The translations under genes were made by a program, and so were the position numbers. DNA of 34,131 bases, taken from Synergistaceae bacterium. GTDB taxonomy: Bacteria > Synergistota > Synergistia > Synergistales > Aminobacteriaceae. Shown piece by piece: positions 8,600 through 16,128 of the stretch. The stretch spans positions 1 to 34,131 of the forward strand of contig JAFSWW010000104.1 of the NCBI GenBank assembly GCA_017444345.1, read 5' to 3'. The notes under the pieces were generated by a model that was not told the origin of the DNA, searched no databases, and worked only from the letters and a program-made list of their open reading frames with translations. Each line of letters opens with the position of its first letter. The first letter of the stretch is position 1.

Positions 8600-9403
8600 T
8601 TAATTCTTTAATATTTCCTTAGCTTTGTCCCAGAAAGAGTCAAGTTCTTCAAGTGTATAATCAGATAAATTTTTGCCTTCAGAGCGCGCGCGATCTTCCA
8701 TAATTTGAAAACGTTTCTTGAATTTCTCACAAACTCCGTTCAGTGCTGCGTCCGGGTCAACTTTGAGTCTTCGTGCTATATTAACCGTCATGAATAACAC
8801 GTCCCCTAATTCGTCGGCTAAATGTTCGGGGTTATTTTCTTGAGCGGCCTCTTTGAGCTCGTTAATTTCCTCGTCGAGTTTAGCAAATAAAGGCTCATTA
8901 CTTCCCTCGTGCCAGTCAAAACCTACATGGGCGGCCTTTGCTTGAATCCTGTCAGCTTTCAATAAAGGCGGGAGTCCGTCGGGGATTCCTGAAAGTATTG
9001 ACGTGCTTTGATGTTTAGCGAGTCTTTCTTGAGCTTTGATTTTCTCCCAGTTCCGCAAAACTTCCTCGCTTGTGTCTGCCTTGACTTGGCCGAAAACATG
9101 AGGGTGTCTCCTGATTAATTTATCGCAAATCGCACGCACAACGTCTTTAATGTCAAAATCGCCGGACTCTTTTGCGAGTGAGGCGACAAATACGACTTGT
9201 AATAATAAATCGCCTGCTTCTTCTTTGATTGACTGCATATCTTTCTTTGTGATAGCGTCTGCCAGTTCGTAGGCCTCTTCAGTAATTGGAGTGCGTAAAG
9301 TCTCAAGAGTCTGCTTGCGGTCCCACGGACATCCCCCCGGAGCCCGGAGTCTCTCTATAATATTTACTATTTCATCAAAATAGTGTGATTCTGAGCTAGA
9401 AAT
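8600..9403 (-). CDS. mazG: Nucleoside triphosphate pyrophosphohydrolase MazG, apparent AUU start
   Basis: Hydrolyses NTPs and dNTPs to monophosphates, a house-cleaning role. The frame encodes two MazG domains. The first has GGCPWDRKQT, ITEEAYELADAI and EEAGDLLLQVVF. The second has HVGFDW, then EEINELKEA and DELGDVLFMTVNIAR, each with the metal-binding E-x2-E-x12-E-x2-D pattern. The first in-frame ATG (9238) would delete the conserved GCPWD block and half the first domain. The frame stays open upstream to about 9440 without ATG, GTG, TTG or CTG. ATT at 9403-9401 lies 6 bases after a GAGGGGGG ribosome-binding site and gives a normal 267-residue protein, so I propose AUU initiation. It is probably first in the oadA-phoH operon (66-bp gap). 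Confidence 0.85.
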   Translation of the reverse strand: MSSSESHYFDEIVNIIERLRAPGGCPWDRKQTLETLRTPITEEAYELADAITKKDMQSIKEEAGDLLLQVVFVASLAKESGDFDIKDVVRAICDKLIRRHPHVFGQVKADTSEEVLRNWEKIKAQERLAKHQSTSILSGIPDGLPPLLKADRIQAKAAHVGFDWHEGSNEPLFAKLDEEINELKEAAQENNPEHLADELGDVLFMTVNIARRLKVDPDAALNGVCEKFKKRFQIMEDRARSEGKNLSDYTLEELDSFWDKAKEILKN

Positions 9404-9441
9404 TTTTATCCCCCCTCTTTCTTGTAACTTGAAATATAATA

Positions 9442-9447
9442 ATTATA
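9442..9447 (-). promoter_or_regulatory. Candidate -10 element of mazG
   Basis: TATAAT on the minus strand, about 30 bases upstream of the GAGGGGGG ribosome-binding site of mazG. No good -35 was found at 16-18 bp. A weak inverted repeat (TTCAC...GTGAA, 9454-9473) lies just upstream and could be an operator. Both are tentative. Confidence 0.35.
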
Positions 9448-9505
9448 TCGCGTTTCACAAATGAACTCGTGAATGGCAAAATTTTTTTATTATTTTATCA
9501 GGGGG

Positions 9506-9769
9506 ATTTATAGAAATTTGCAAGAAAATATCATTAATGGCTGCTCACACAAATAACGGGATTTATAGAAATTTGCAGGAAATTATTATTAGTCGGCACT
9601 CACGCAGAATATTTATATAAATTTGCAGAAAATATTATTAATGTCTGCTCACATAAATAACGGGATTTATAGAAGTTTGCAGGAAATTATTATTAGTCGG
9701 CACTCACGCAGAATATTTATATAAATTTGCAGAAAATATTATTAGTGTCTGCTCACATAAAATAACATG
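9506..9769. repeat. Tandem array of five 50-55-bp units in two alternating types
   Basis: Units start at 9506, 9561, 9611, 9665 and 9715, each opening with ATTTATA followed by AAATTTGCA or AAGTTTGCA. Units 2 and 4 end in GGCACTCACGCAGAAT (50 bp). Units 1, 3 and 5 end in CTGCTCACA plus AATAAC (54-55 bp). This makes a higher-order period of about 104 bp. Units are contiguous, with no spacers. I see no reading frame. The array lies between the mazG promoter region and the promoter of the FAD oxidoreductase. Confidence 0.9.
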
Positions 9770-9809
9770 ATAAAATTTTCAAGAATAAATTTTTTTGCAG
9801 GCTCCATAA

Positions 9810-9839
9810 TTCACAAAAATTTTTATCTCACATTATAAT
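9810..9839 (+). promoter_or_regulatory. Promoter of the FAD oxidoreductase gene
   Basis: TTCACA at 9810-9815 (five of six matches to the -35 consensus), an 18-bp spacer, and TATAAT at 9834-9839. The predicted leader runs to a GGGAGG site at 9866-9871. Confidence 0.6.
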
Positions 9840-9883
9840 ATCGCATATTATTTATTATTTTATTTGGGAGGATCTATTAAACT

Positions 9884-12091
9884 TTGAATGTAATCAAGAA
9901 ATTAGCAGTTATTACAATATTAATATTTATGACTTCTACGACTTCACACGCAAGAATGACACTTACACCGCGAACAAATTACGATATTATTATAGCAGGA
10001 GCAGGAACAGGCGGAATATCTGCAGCAATTCAGGCCGCAAAAATGGGAGCTTCCGTCTTAGTCGTTGAACCGTCTTCCATGATAGGAGGCCAAGCAATCG
10101 CCGCAGGAGTCTCAACTGTAGACGACAAAAGCCGGCAAATGAGCGGAATATATCTCGATTTCTATAACCGCCTGAAAAATTATTATGACTCGCGCGGCAA
10201 ATCAATGGGAACATGTTATTGGACTTCTCAGACTGTAGCATTTGAACCCAGAATCGGCCATGAAATTTTATTTGACATGATAAATGACGCAAGCCGCAAA
10301 AATAATCTTGATTTATTATTGAACTCTGAAATAATAAGCCTTAAAATCGGCAATAAATCAATTTCCGGAGTCAGCGTTAAGACTCAATCAGGGAAGCGCG
10401 ATTATACCTGCAAAGTTTTAATTGACGCTACAGAATACGGCGATATGTTACCGCTTGCAAGAATAAATTACAGAGTCGGCAACTCTGAAGCAAAATTCTA
10501 TAATCCTGAGTCAATGATTCAAGATATAACGTGGACGGCTGTAATCCGCAAATATCCCAGCGGAGTCCCTGCATATTTAAGGCCGTTATATCCTTTGCCC
10601 GGTTATGAACTCGCTAAACGAAATTATGAGGCATTTGTAAGTAAAGACGGTGCTAATTTCCGCAATGTCTTCCCGATTGAGACTCCTGTAAATTTTCTTA
10701 CTCATAATGCATACAGGGGGCTGCCTGACTCTTCTAATCCATATAACTATAATGCAGACGCTCAAAATCGAGTATACATCACGAAAACTAGCATAAACTG
10801 GGGCAATGATTACCCCGGGACTTATTCATGGGAAGGCAAAAGGGGACTCCCTGCGGCATATCTTGAAGACAAAAATTTTAGACTCCAAATTGAGCGCGAG
10901 GCATTAATTAAGACTCTCAACTTTATATATTACATGCAAAACGAACTCGGCGAGGACTGGTCAGTAGCTGATGACGAATATTATAATCAAGTTTTACCGG
11001 AAGCAGCAAAGACTCTCCCATATGAATGGCAGGAAATAGCCCGCAGAATGCCCCCGATTCCCTATGTAAGAGAGTCAAGACGAATAATTAATAAAAATTT
11101 TACTCTGACATCACATGAATTACTGCAAAATTCTTTGAGTTACAGGGACGGACGCACGAGCCATGAATTTTATGACGCAATCGCAATCGGAGGCTATATA
11201 TTAGACCTTCACGGAGCTACTAGAGACGCAGATATGGAATGGGATTTTAACGAGCGTGAACAGTCAATGATAACGAACAGACCCCGCGGCCCCTTTCAAG
11301 TTCCCATGCGAATATTAATCCCCGACGGAATTGACGGACTTATTGCAGCAGAAAAAAATTTATCAATGACTCGTTTAACTTCAGGAGCTCTGAGACTACA
11401 GCCTATAACAATGATGACCGGCCAAGCAGCAGGAGCTTTAGCAGCTTTGAGCGCACGAGACAATAAAGCACCCCGTTTTATTCACCCGATGAGAGTCCAG
11501 TGGGAATTATTAAATTCAGGAGTAAATCTCTCACTCTGCAAATATTCAGACGTTCCCCCCGAACATGAATTAAATAAAACTATTCAAATATCAAACATGT
11601 ATGGATTCTTGCCTGCAAAAGAATATCCGCACGCGCCTTCTTATAATATTGAAGACAGGGACGATCCTGTTTTAGCAATGGCACTTATTCGCGGACATGA
11701 TAAAGGAGTTTTCGGGCTTGATGAGTTAATTACTAGACGGGACGCAAAAGAAATTATTAACAAGGCTCAAAAAATTTTATCAGTCTCAAGTCAAGATAAT
11801 AAAACGGGAATAAATAACAAACTTGATAATTATATTACACGCGGAGATTTTATCAGGGCAATATGTGAGGCATTCCCGCGAATTTCAGAAGCTCCAGCAC
11901 CTAAACGCTATAGAATCCCGTTCAAAACAGGCTCTCACAGGAATTCAGAATATGTGAATATTTTAGCAAAACTGGGAATTCTTGACATTTACAGGAATGA
12001 GAGAGAATTTCATTACGGGCGGCCGGTTACTAAGGCTGAAGCGGCTGATATAATCGTGAAGTCTTGTATAATTATTTCTGCTCTGCATTAA
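9884..12091 (+). CDS. Exported FAD-dependent oxidoreductase with SLH-like C-terminus
   Basis: Starts at TTG, 12 bases after GGGAGG; the nearby ATG at 9888 is followed at once by a stop. An N-terminal signal peptide (hydrophobic residues 7-18, SHA cleavage region near 23) indicates export. Residues 33-65 form an FAD-binding Rossmann motif (YDIIIAGAGTGGISAA, then VVEPSSMIGGQ), as in the FAD_oxidored family (PF12831). A second conserved block, RMPPIPYVRESRRI, is typical of that family. From about residue 555, repeats resembling S-layer homology modules appear (YSDVPPEH, ITRRDAKEII, YITRGDFIRAI, PVTKAEAADIIV). This suggests attachment to the cell wall or envelope. The substrate is unknown. It stands alone, flanked by its own promoter and the flagellin gene. 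Confidence 0.8.
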   Translation: MNVIKKLAVITILIFMTSTTSHARMTLTPRTNYDIIIAGAGTGGISAAIQAAKMGASVLVVEPSSMIGGQAIAAGVSTVDDKSRQMSGIYLDFYNRLKNYYDSRGKSMGTCYWTSQTVAFEPRIGHEILFDMINDASRKNNLDLLLNSEIISLKIGNKSISGVSVKTQSGKRDYTCKVLIDATEYGDMLPLARINYRVGNSEAKFYNPESMIQDITWTAVIRKYPSGVPAYLRPLYPLPGYELAKRNYEAFVSKDGANFRNVFPIETPVNFLTHNAYRGLPDSSNPYNYNADAQNRVYITKTSINWGNDYPGTYSWEGKRGLPAAYLEDKNFRLQIEREALIKTLNFIYYMQNELGEDWSVADDEYYNQVLPEAAKTLPYEWQEIARRMPPIPYVRESRRIINKNFTLTSHELLQNSLSYRDGRTSHEFYDAIAIGGYILDLHGATRDADMEWDFNEREQSMITNRPRGPFQVPMRILIPDGIDGLIAAEKNLSMTRLTSGALRLQPITMMTGQAAGALAALSARDNKAPRFIHPMRVQWELLNSGVNLSLCKYSDVPPEHELNKTIQISNMYGFLPAKEYPHAPSYNIEDRDDPVLAMALIRGHDKGVFGLDELITRRDAKEIINKAQKILSVSSQDNKTGINNKLDNYITRGDFIRAICEAFPRISEAPAPKRYRIPFKTGSHRNSEYVNILAKLGILDIYRNEREFHYGRPVTKAEAADIIVKSCIIISALH

Positions 12092-12093
12092 CT

Positions 12094-12120
12094 GTAATAT
12101 TTATTATATAATTCCGATAA
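12094..12120 (+). promoter_or_regulatory. Candidate sigma-28-type promoter of the flagellin gene
   Basis: TCCGATAA at 12113-12120 matches seven of eight bases of the flagellar sigma-28 -10 element GCCGATAA. The -35 side at 12094-12097 is GTAA rather than TAAA at the expected 15-bp spacing. AAGGGGAG follows about 15 bases before the flagellin ATG. It fits the gene, but the -35 is poor. Confidence 0.4.
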
Positions 12121-12166
12121 TTATTTAACAGGAAATTTTTACAAGAAGGGGAGTCAGCATACTAGA

Positions 12167-13885
12167 ATGAGAATAAATCATAATTTACCGGCGTTACAGG
12201 CAATTGATATATTAGCGAAAAATAATGACTCGCTGCAAAAATCTATGGAAGCATTATCGAGCGGCTTACGTGTAAATCTTGCTTCAGATGACGCGTCAGG
12301 ACTGGCAATCAGCGAAAAAATGCGCTCACAAATAGCGGGCTATGATGTCGCGATTCGTAATTCTCAAGACGGTATCTCAATGCTTAGGACGGCAGAAGGT
12401 GCTTTGTCAGATGCTGACTCTTTCCTGCAAAGAATGCGCGAATTATCTATACAAGCAAGTAACGAGACTTTGACTTCACAGGACAGAAATTTTATTCAGG
12501 AAGAAATTAATAATTTACGCACTCAAATAAATATAATCTCTCAGACTACGCAATTTAATAAACGCAAATTACTTGACGGCAGCACGGGGATTTTATGGTC
12601 AAGCGATAATTTGAATCTCAAAGCAATATTAACCGGCGATGACTCAATCGAAAATATTTCACCCGAAAAAAATTACAGAATCGAAATTAATTCAAACCCG
12701 GGGGCGGCTCAAATCGTTAAAAGCAATATAATCAAAGGCATTTACACGGGCGAATTCATTGACGAAATTATTTATAACGATGACGGCGAAGAAGAAGAAA
12801 TTTTGCGGGTCATTGCAGAGAATGAGAATACTTTACGCGACATCGAAAATTTTTATAACTCCGACGGAAATTTTATTATCGAGCAGCCTCAACTATTAAA
12901 TATAACTCAAGGGGACGGCAAAAGCGCAGGAGTCATGATTTACGGCCAAGATACTTTAAGGGACGTAACAAATAAAATTAATGACGCTATAGCAAATAAA
13001 CTCGGTCAAGCAAAATATACTAATGACGCTGTGCACTTCGCTACAATTTCAGACGGCACCGCGAATACTCCGGAATCAATTAATACACGTGAGAATATTT
13101 ATGACTCAGACGGCAATATAACAGGCTATAATATAAATGCTTCAATCGTGATTAGATCTGCAATTTCAGGCAAAACGGGAGAGCTTCATTTTACGGGCGA
13201 TGAAGATTTAATGCGGGCACTTGGCCTTAATACTGTTCAATACGCGCGAGAAAACACGCATAATGTCTCGATTTATGACGCTCACACGAACGAGAATATA
13301 ATACGCGACTCAAAAGTTACAGGAAATAGAATTAAAGGCGTAATAAGTTCAAATCTTGATATTGAATTTGCACCTAACGCAGGACTCGAGTCTGTCTGGA
13401 ATGAGACTTCAAAGCAATATAATTTTTCAAGCATAGGCAGATATTCCGGCAAAATTCACGTAACTGATAACAGCTTATACTTTCAAACAGGAACGAATCA
13501 GGACGAAAAAATTTCTGTTCAATTCGGCGATATGTCGGCAAATTCTTTAGGACTTGACGGCGTGAATGTCTTGACTCGCGAGTCTGCAATGCGTTCAACG
13601 GGAATAATTGACGCGGCTATAGATAAAATTGTCAAAGAACGCACTAAAATTGTTTCTTATGAGCAGGTACTTGAGAATACTTTATCGAGCCTTGCAATCT
13701 CAAGCACTAATCTTGTAGACACTAACAGCCGCCTAACTGATGCAGATATGGCAAAATCCGTCTTGCGCTATATGGAGTTCCAAATTTTAAGCCAGTCAGA
13801 AACAGCTATAATCATACAGGCAAATCAAAATCCCCAGTCAGTATTAAGTTTATTAGATTTCGGAAATAGCAGCGACAACGAATAA
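12167..13885 (+). CDS. Flagellin
   Basis: Filament subunit of the flagellum. Residues 1-140 form the conserved D0/D1 N-terminal helices: MRINHNLPALQA, then SSGLRVNLASDDASGLAISE, RNSQDGISMLRTAEGAL and MRELSIQASNET. The last 90 residues form the conserved C-terminal helices (RLTDADMAKSVLRY, then QILSQSETAIIIQANQ, QSVLSLL). The middle, about 145-480, is a long variable surface domain. Length 572 is larger than a minimal flagellin (about 270-300). It is a single gene with its own terminator and no other flagellar gene nearby. Many flagellins are glycosylated, and a glycosyltransferase and methyltransferases lie within 2-18 kb, but a link is inference only. Confidence 0.95.
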   Translation: MRINHNLPALQAIDILAKNNDSLQKSMEALSSGLRVNLASDDASGLAISEKMRSQIAGYDVAIRNSQDGISMLRTAEGALSDADSFLQRMRELSIQASNETLTSQDRNFIQEEINNLRTQINIISQTTQFNKRKLLDGSTGILWSSDNLNLKAILTGDDSIENISPEKNYRIEINSNPGAAQIVKSNIIKGIYTGEFIDEIIYNDDGEEEEILRVIAENENTLRDIENFYNSDGNFIIEQPQLLNITQGDGKSAGVMIYGQDTLRDVTNKINDAIANKLGQAKYTNDAVHFATISDGTANTPESINTRENIYDSDGNITGYNINASIVIRSAISGKTGELHFTGDEDLMRALGLNTVQYARENTHNVSIYDAHTNENIIRDSKVTGNRIKGVISSNLDIEFAPNAGLESVWNETSKQYNFSSIGRYSGKIHVTDNSLYFQTGTNQDEKISVQFGDMSANSLGLDGVNVLTRESAMRSTGIIDAAIDKIVKERTKIVSYEQVLENTLSSLAISSTNLVDTNSRLTDADMAKSVLRYMEFQILSQSETAIIIQANQNPQSVLSLLDFGNSSDNE

Positions 13886-13895
13886 TAAAAAAATT

Positions 13896-13926
13896 TCTCT
13901 CTGAACTCGTTACAAATTCAGAGAGA
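13896..13926. terminator. Bidirectional terminator between flagellin and tRNA-Leu
   Basis: A perfect 10-bp stem (13896-13905 with 13917-13926) with an 11-base loop. On the minus strand it is followed by AAATTTTTTTATT, a good U-tract to end the tRNA transcript. On the plus strand the tail is TTACTTTAT, a weaker end for the flagellin mRNA. Confidence 0.85.
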
Positions 13927-13938
13927 TTACTTTATCAA

Positions 13939-14026
13939 TGCGGAGGGGGAGAATCGAACTCCCACGATGCTTAAATTGATCACAAGATCCTTAGTCTTGC
14001 GCGTCTACCAATTCCGCCACCCCCGC
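13939..14026 (-). tRNA. tRNA-Leu with anticodon AAG
   Basis: An 88-nt class II tRNA. The acceptor stem pairs 14026-14020 (GCGGGGG) with CCTCCGC (one G-U). The D arm reads GGCGGAATTGGTAGACGC. The anticodon stem CAAGA/TCTTG encloses the loop CTAAGGA, giving anticodon AAG. A long variable arm has a 4-bp stem, and the T arm is GGGAG/CTCCC around TTCGATT. The discriminator is A, and CCA is not encoded. Bacterial leucine tRNAs usually carry GAG here. AAG leaves A at wobble position 34, which would read CUU and, if converted to inosine, further CUN codons. Confidence 0.93.
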
Positions 14027-14055
14027 GAATTACTTATGAGGTATGACAGAAAAAT

Positions 14056-14083
14056 ATTATACACTCGAAAATTTTTGCGTCAA
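14056..14083 (-). promoter_or_regulatory. Promoter of tRNA-Leu
   Basis: On the minus strand, TTGACG (14083-14078), a 16-bp spacer, and a perfect TATAAT (14061-14056). Transcription would start about 20 bases before the mature tRNA 5' end at 14026. Confidence 0.8.
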
Positions 14084-14138
14084 GTTATGTTAAAATTTTT
14101 TGTGAGAATAAATTATTTATTTAAGGGAGGCTTTATTC

Positions 14139-14933
14139 ATGTCAAAATTTATTATTTCATTATTAAGTATATTTCTTGCGTCCGTGTCATTTGCGGGAGA
14201 AGTCGAAATTATTTCATTGCTTGACGTTCAGGGCGATGGGAAGCCGGAATTATTAATCGGAGCCAGCGAGTCGCAATTAAAGCAATATTTACCGGCGGGC
14301 AAAATGCCGAGTCAAATTCTAGCATATTTCGTGAAGGTCAACAATCAGGGAATATTATTCGACACGGGACTAAGCGACGGCCATATAGTTAAGGAACTCG
14401 CAAAGAATAATATCAAGCCTGAAGACGTGAAAATCATAATGCTGACTCATTTACATCCTGACCATTTCGGGGGATTGATCGACAAGCAGGAAAAGCCGGT
14501 ATTTCCGAACGCTGCTATTTATATTTCTGAAATTGAGCGCGATTACTGGGTAAATGACAAGCGGGACGAGAAAGTTTTGACGGCACTTGAGCCATATAGT
14601 GAACAGATTGATTTTTTCAAGTTCGGCGATGAGGTAATCAAGGGAGTGAAAGCTCTTGACGCTTCAGGACATACACCGGGCCACACAGTTTTTGAAGTCG
14701 GCAATAAGGAAAAAATTTTAATAGTCGGCGATATAATGCACTTTCCGGAGATTCAACTGCCCTGCCCTAATGTTTCAGTAAAATATGACACTGACCCGGA
14801 CAAAGCGAGAGAGTCAAGAATCAAAATTTTAGATTATGCAGCGAAGAATAATTTAACTATTGCGGGAATGCACATAACACCGCCGGGAATTTGCAAGATA
14901 ATAAAATCAGGTTCAGGCTACGAGAAAAAGTAG
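14139..14933 (+). CDS. Exported metallo-beta-lactamase-fold hydrolase
   Basis: A 264-residue MBL-fold protein with an N-terminal signal peptide (hydrophobic core about 4-16, cleavage near SFAG), so it probably acts outside the cytoplasm. The metal motif THLHPDHFGG (HxHxDH) is at about residues 108-117. It is followed by GHTPGHT, the bridging Asp in VGDIMHF, and a final His in GMHITPPG. This is the full ligand set. The arrangement resembles lactonase-like MBL proteins, but the substrate is not predictable from sequence. A good GGGAGG site precedes the ATG. It is monocistronic, with a hairpin terminator after it. Confidence 0.82.
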   Translation: MSKFIISLLSIFLASVSFAGEVEIISLLDVQGDGKPELLIGASESQLKQYLPAGKMPSQILAYFVKVNNQGILFDTGLSDGHIVKELAKNNIKPEDVKIIMLTHLHPDHFGGLIDKQEKPVFPNAAIYISEIERDYWVNDKRDEKVLTALEPYSEQIDFFKFGDEVIKGVKALDASGHTPGHTVFEVGNKEKILIVGDIMHFPEIQLPCPNVSVKYDTDPDKARESRIKILDYAAKNNLTIAGMHITPPGICKIIKSGSGYEKK

Positions 14934-14947
14934 TGAATAAAAATTTT

Positions 14948-14990
14948 GCCCCGTGTTTAATAAATAAATGCGAATAAATGTGGGGCTTTA
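14948..14990 (+). terminator. Terminator of the MBL-fold gene
   Basis: GCCCCGTGTTT (14948-14958) pairs with AAATGTGGGGC (14976-14986) over 11 positions including three G-U pairs, then a short T run. It directly precedes the next promoter. Confidence 0.65.
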
Positions 14991-15026
14991 TGCTATAATT
15001 TGCGAAAAATTTACGTATTAGGAAGG
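14991..15026 (+). promoter_or_regulatory. Extended -10 promoter and ribosome-binding site of the glycosyltransferase cassette
   Basis: TGC-TATAAT at 14991-14999 is an extended -10 element. An AT-rich leader follows, with AGGAAGG at 15020-15026. The best-spaced start codon for this site is TTG at 15037-15039 (10 bases), not the ATG at 15056 (29 bases). The same layout recurs at 26597, 29358, 20551 and 20711. Confidence 0.7.
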
Positions 15027-15055
15027 ATTGACAACTTTGACCGATAATTTGTATA

Positions 15056-16096
15056 ATGGCTCACGGCTCACGGCTCACGGCTCACGAGGTAGGTTCTGTC
15101 CAGTTTTCTATAATTGTCCCGGTTTATAATTGCGAGAAATATTTAAATAAGTGCTTAGACAGCCTTTGCAATCAAGATATTTACACCCTCACGAACTCAC
15201 GAAATTATGAAATTATCATAGTAGATGACGGCTCAACGGATAAGAGCCCGGAAATTTGCGATTCTTACGCTGAAAAGTTTTCATTTATTCATGTAACACA
15301 CACGGAAAATCACGGAGCAAGCCACGCAAGAAATACAGCATTAAAACAATGTCAGGGCAATTATATAATGTTTTGTGATTCAGATGATTTTGTCTCGCCG
15401 CAGTTAATTTCTTTAATGACTCGAACTGTTGAACTTGATAATCAGGCCGATATGTTTATATTCAAATATTTTAATAATAAATTGCCTGCTGATAAATGGC
15501 CGGATTATAATATTTCTGATATAAAAATTTCTGACTGGGTGAATATAACAAGCGATAAATTATGCTTTAAAGTCTTAAATAATGACAATATAGGCGGCTT
15601 TCTATGGAATAAAGTTTATAAACGAGAAATTTTGCAGGGACATTATTTTGACGAAAATATACGTGTTTTGGATGATCAGCCTTGGGTTATTGAGTTATTA
15701 TGTATTCATAAAAATATGCGTATATTCTGCCTGAATTATTATTTATATTGTTATGTTCGTCATAATCAATTCGGTCAAACTAGAGATCCGAGAATGATTT
15801 ACGATAAAAACGGGTTGAGCTGGTTTATAATTGCACTTGAGAAAGAATTAACTATAAAAAATTTACCGCCGTTAATGCACGAACAGATAGAATATGCAAT
15901 GTACTACTGGGCAACATGTAATTATTATCAGGCCGGGAATCTCATGACTGACGAAACGCGCGAGAAAGTAAAATTTTTATTGCGTAAATATGCGCTGAAA
16001 TATTATTTCAAGTCCGGCTATTCTCTATGGTCAAAAATAAAATCTTTTATCAGGCACATATTAATAACGTTTCACATATACAAGAAATATAAATAA
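15056..16096 (+). CDS. Family 2 glycosyltransferase with repeat-encoded N-terminus
   Basis: GT-A fold transferase that moves a sugar from a nucleotide-sugar to a glycan acceptor. In the 346-residue frame the catalytic domain begins at FSIIVPVYN (about 17-25). The nucleotide-binding DDGSTD is at 57-62, NHGASHARN at about 85-93, and the metal-binding DSDD at 108-111. A C-terminal basic helix could bind membrane. Residues 1-10 come from four 7-bp repeats. In the present phase the only in-frame start is ATG 15056, which lacks a ribosome-binding site. The well-placed TTG at 15037 is in a different frame and stops after about 30 codons. Losing one repeat, or gaining two, would join TTG to this frame. 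Current expression is probably low or off. Confidence 0.85.
   Translation: MAHGSRLTAHEVGSVQFSIIVPVYNCEKYLNKCLDSLCNQDIYTLTNSRNYEIIIVDDGSTDKSPEICDSYAEKFSFIHVTHTENHGASHARNTALKQCQGNYIMFCDSDDFVSPQLISLMTRTVELDNQADMFIFKYFNNKLPADKWPDYNISDIKISDWVNITSDKLCFKVLNNDNIGGFLWNKVYKREILQGHYFDENIRVLDDQPWVIELLCIHKNMRIFCLNYYLYCYVRHNQFGQTRDPRMIYDKNGLSWFIIALEKELTIKNLPPLMHEQIEYAMYYWATCNYYQAGNLMTDETREKVKFLLRKYALKYYFKSGYSLWSKIKSFIRHILITFHIYKKYK
15058..15085 (+). repeat. Four tandem 7-bp repeats (GGCTCAC) inside the glycosyltransferase start
   Basis: Perfect GGCTCAC x 4, starting within the ATGGC of the annotated start. The unit is not a multiple of three, so slippage changes the downstream frame, as in bacterial contingency loci. 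Confidence 0.9.
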
Positions 16097-16097
16097 G

Positions 16098-16117
16098 CCC
16101 CGTACACTCGCACGGGG
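16098..16117. terminator. Hairpin between convergent glycosyltransferase and LCP genes
   Basis: CCCCGT (16098-16103) pairs with ACGGGG (16112-16117) around an 8-base loop. The plus-strand tail TCATAAAATTTT is a weak U-tract. It lies between two convergent stop codons (16096 and 16129). Confidence 0.55.
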
Positions 16118-16128
16118 TCATAAAATTT

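Noticed and set aside
9506-9769. Possible CRISPR array
   Set aside because: Units abut each other with no unique spacers, unit lengths alternate 50 and 54-55 bp, and no cas gene is in the window.
13967-14224. Plus-strand reading frame across the tRNA
   Set aside because: It runs over the minus-strand tRNA-Leu and its promoter and has no ribosome-binding site. The real gene here starts at 14139 with GGGAGG.
12167-16096. Flagellar glycosylation island
   Set aside because: Flagellin and the glycosyltransferase are separated by a tRNA, two terminators and an unrelated exported hydrolase. A link is possible but not supported by operon structure.
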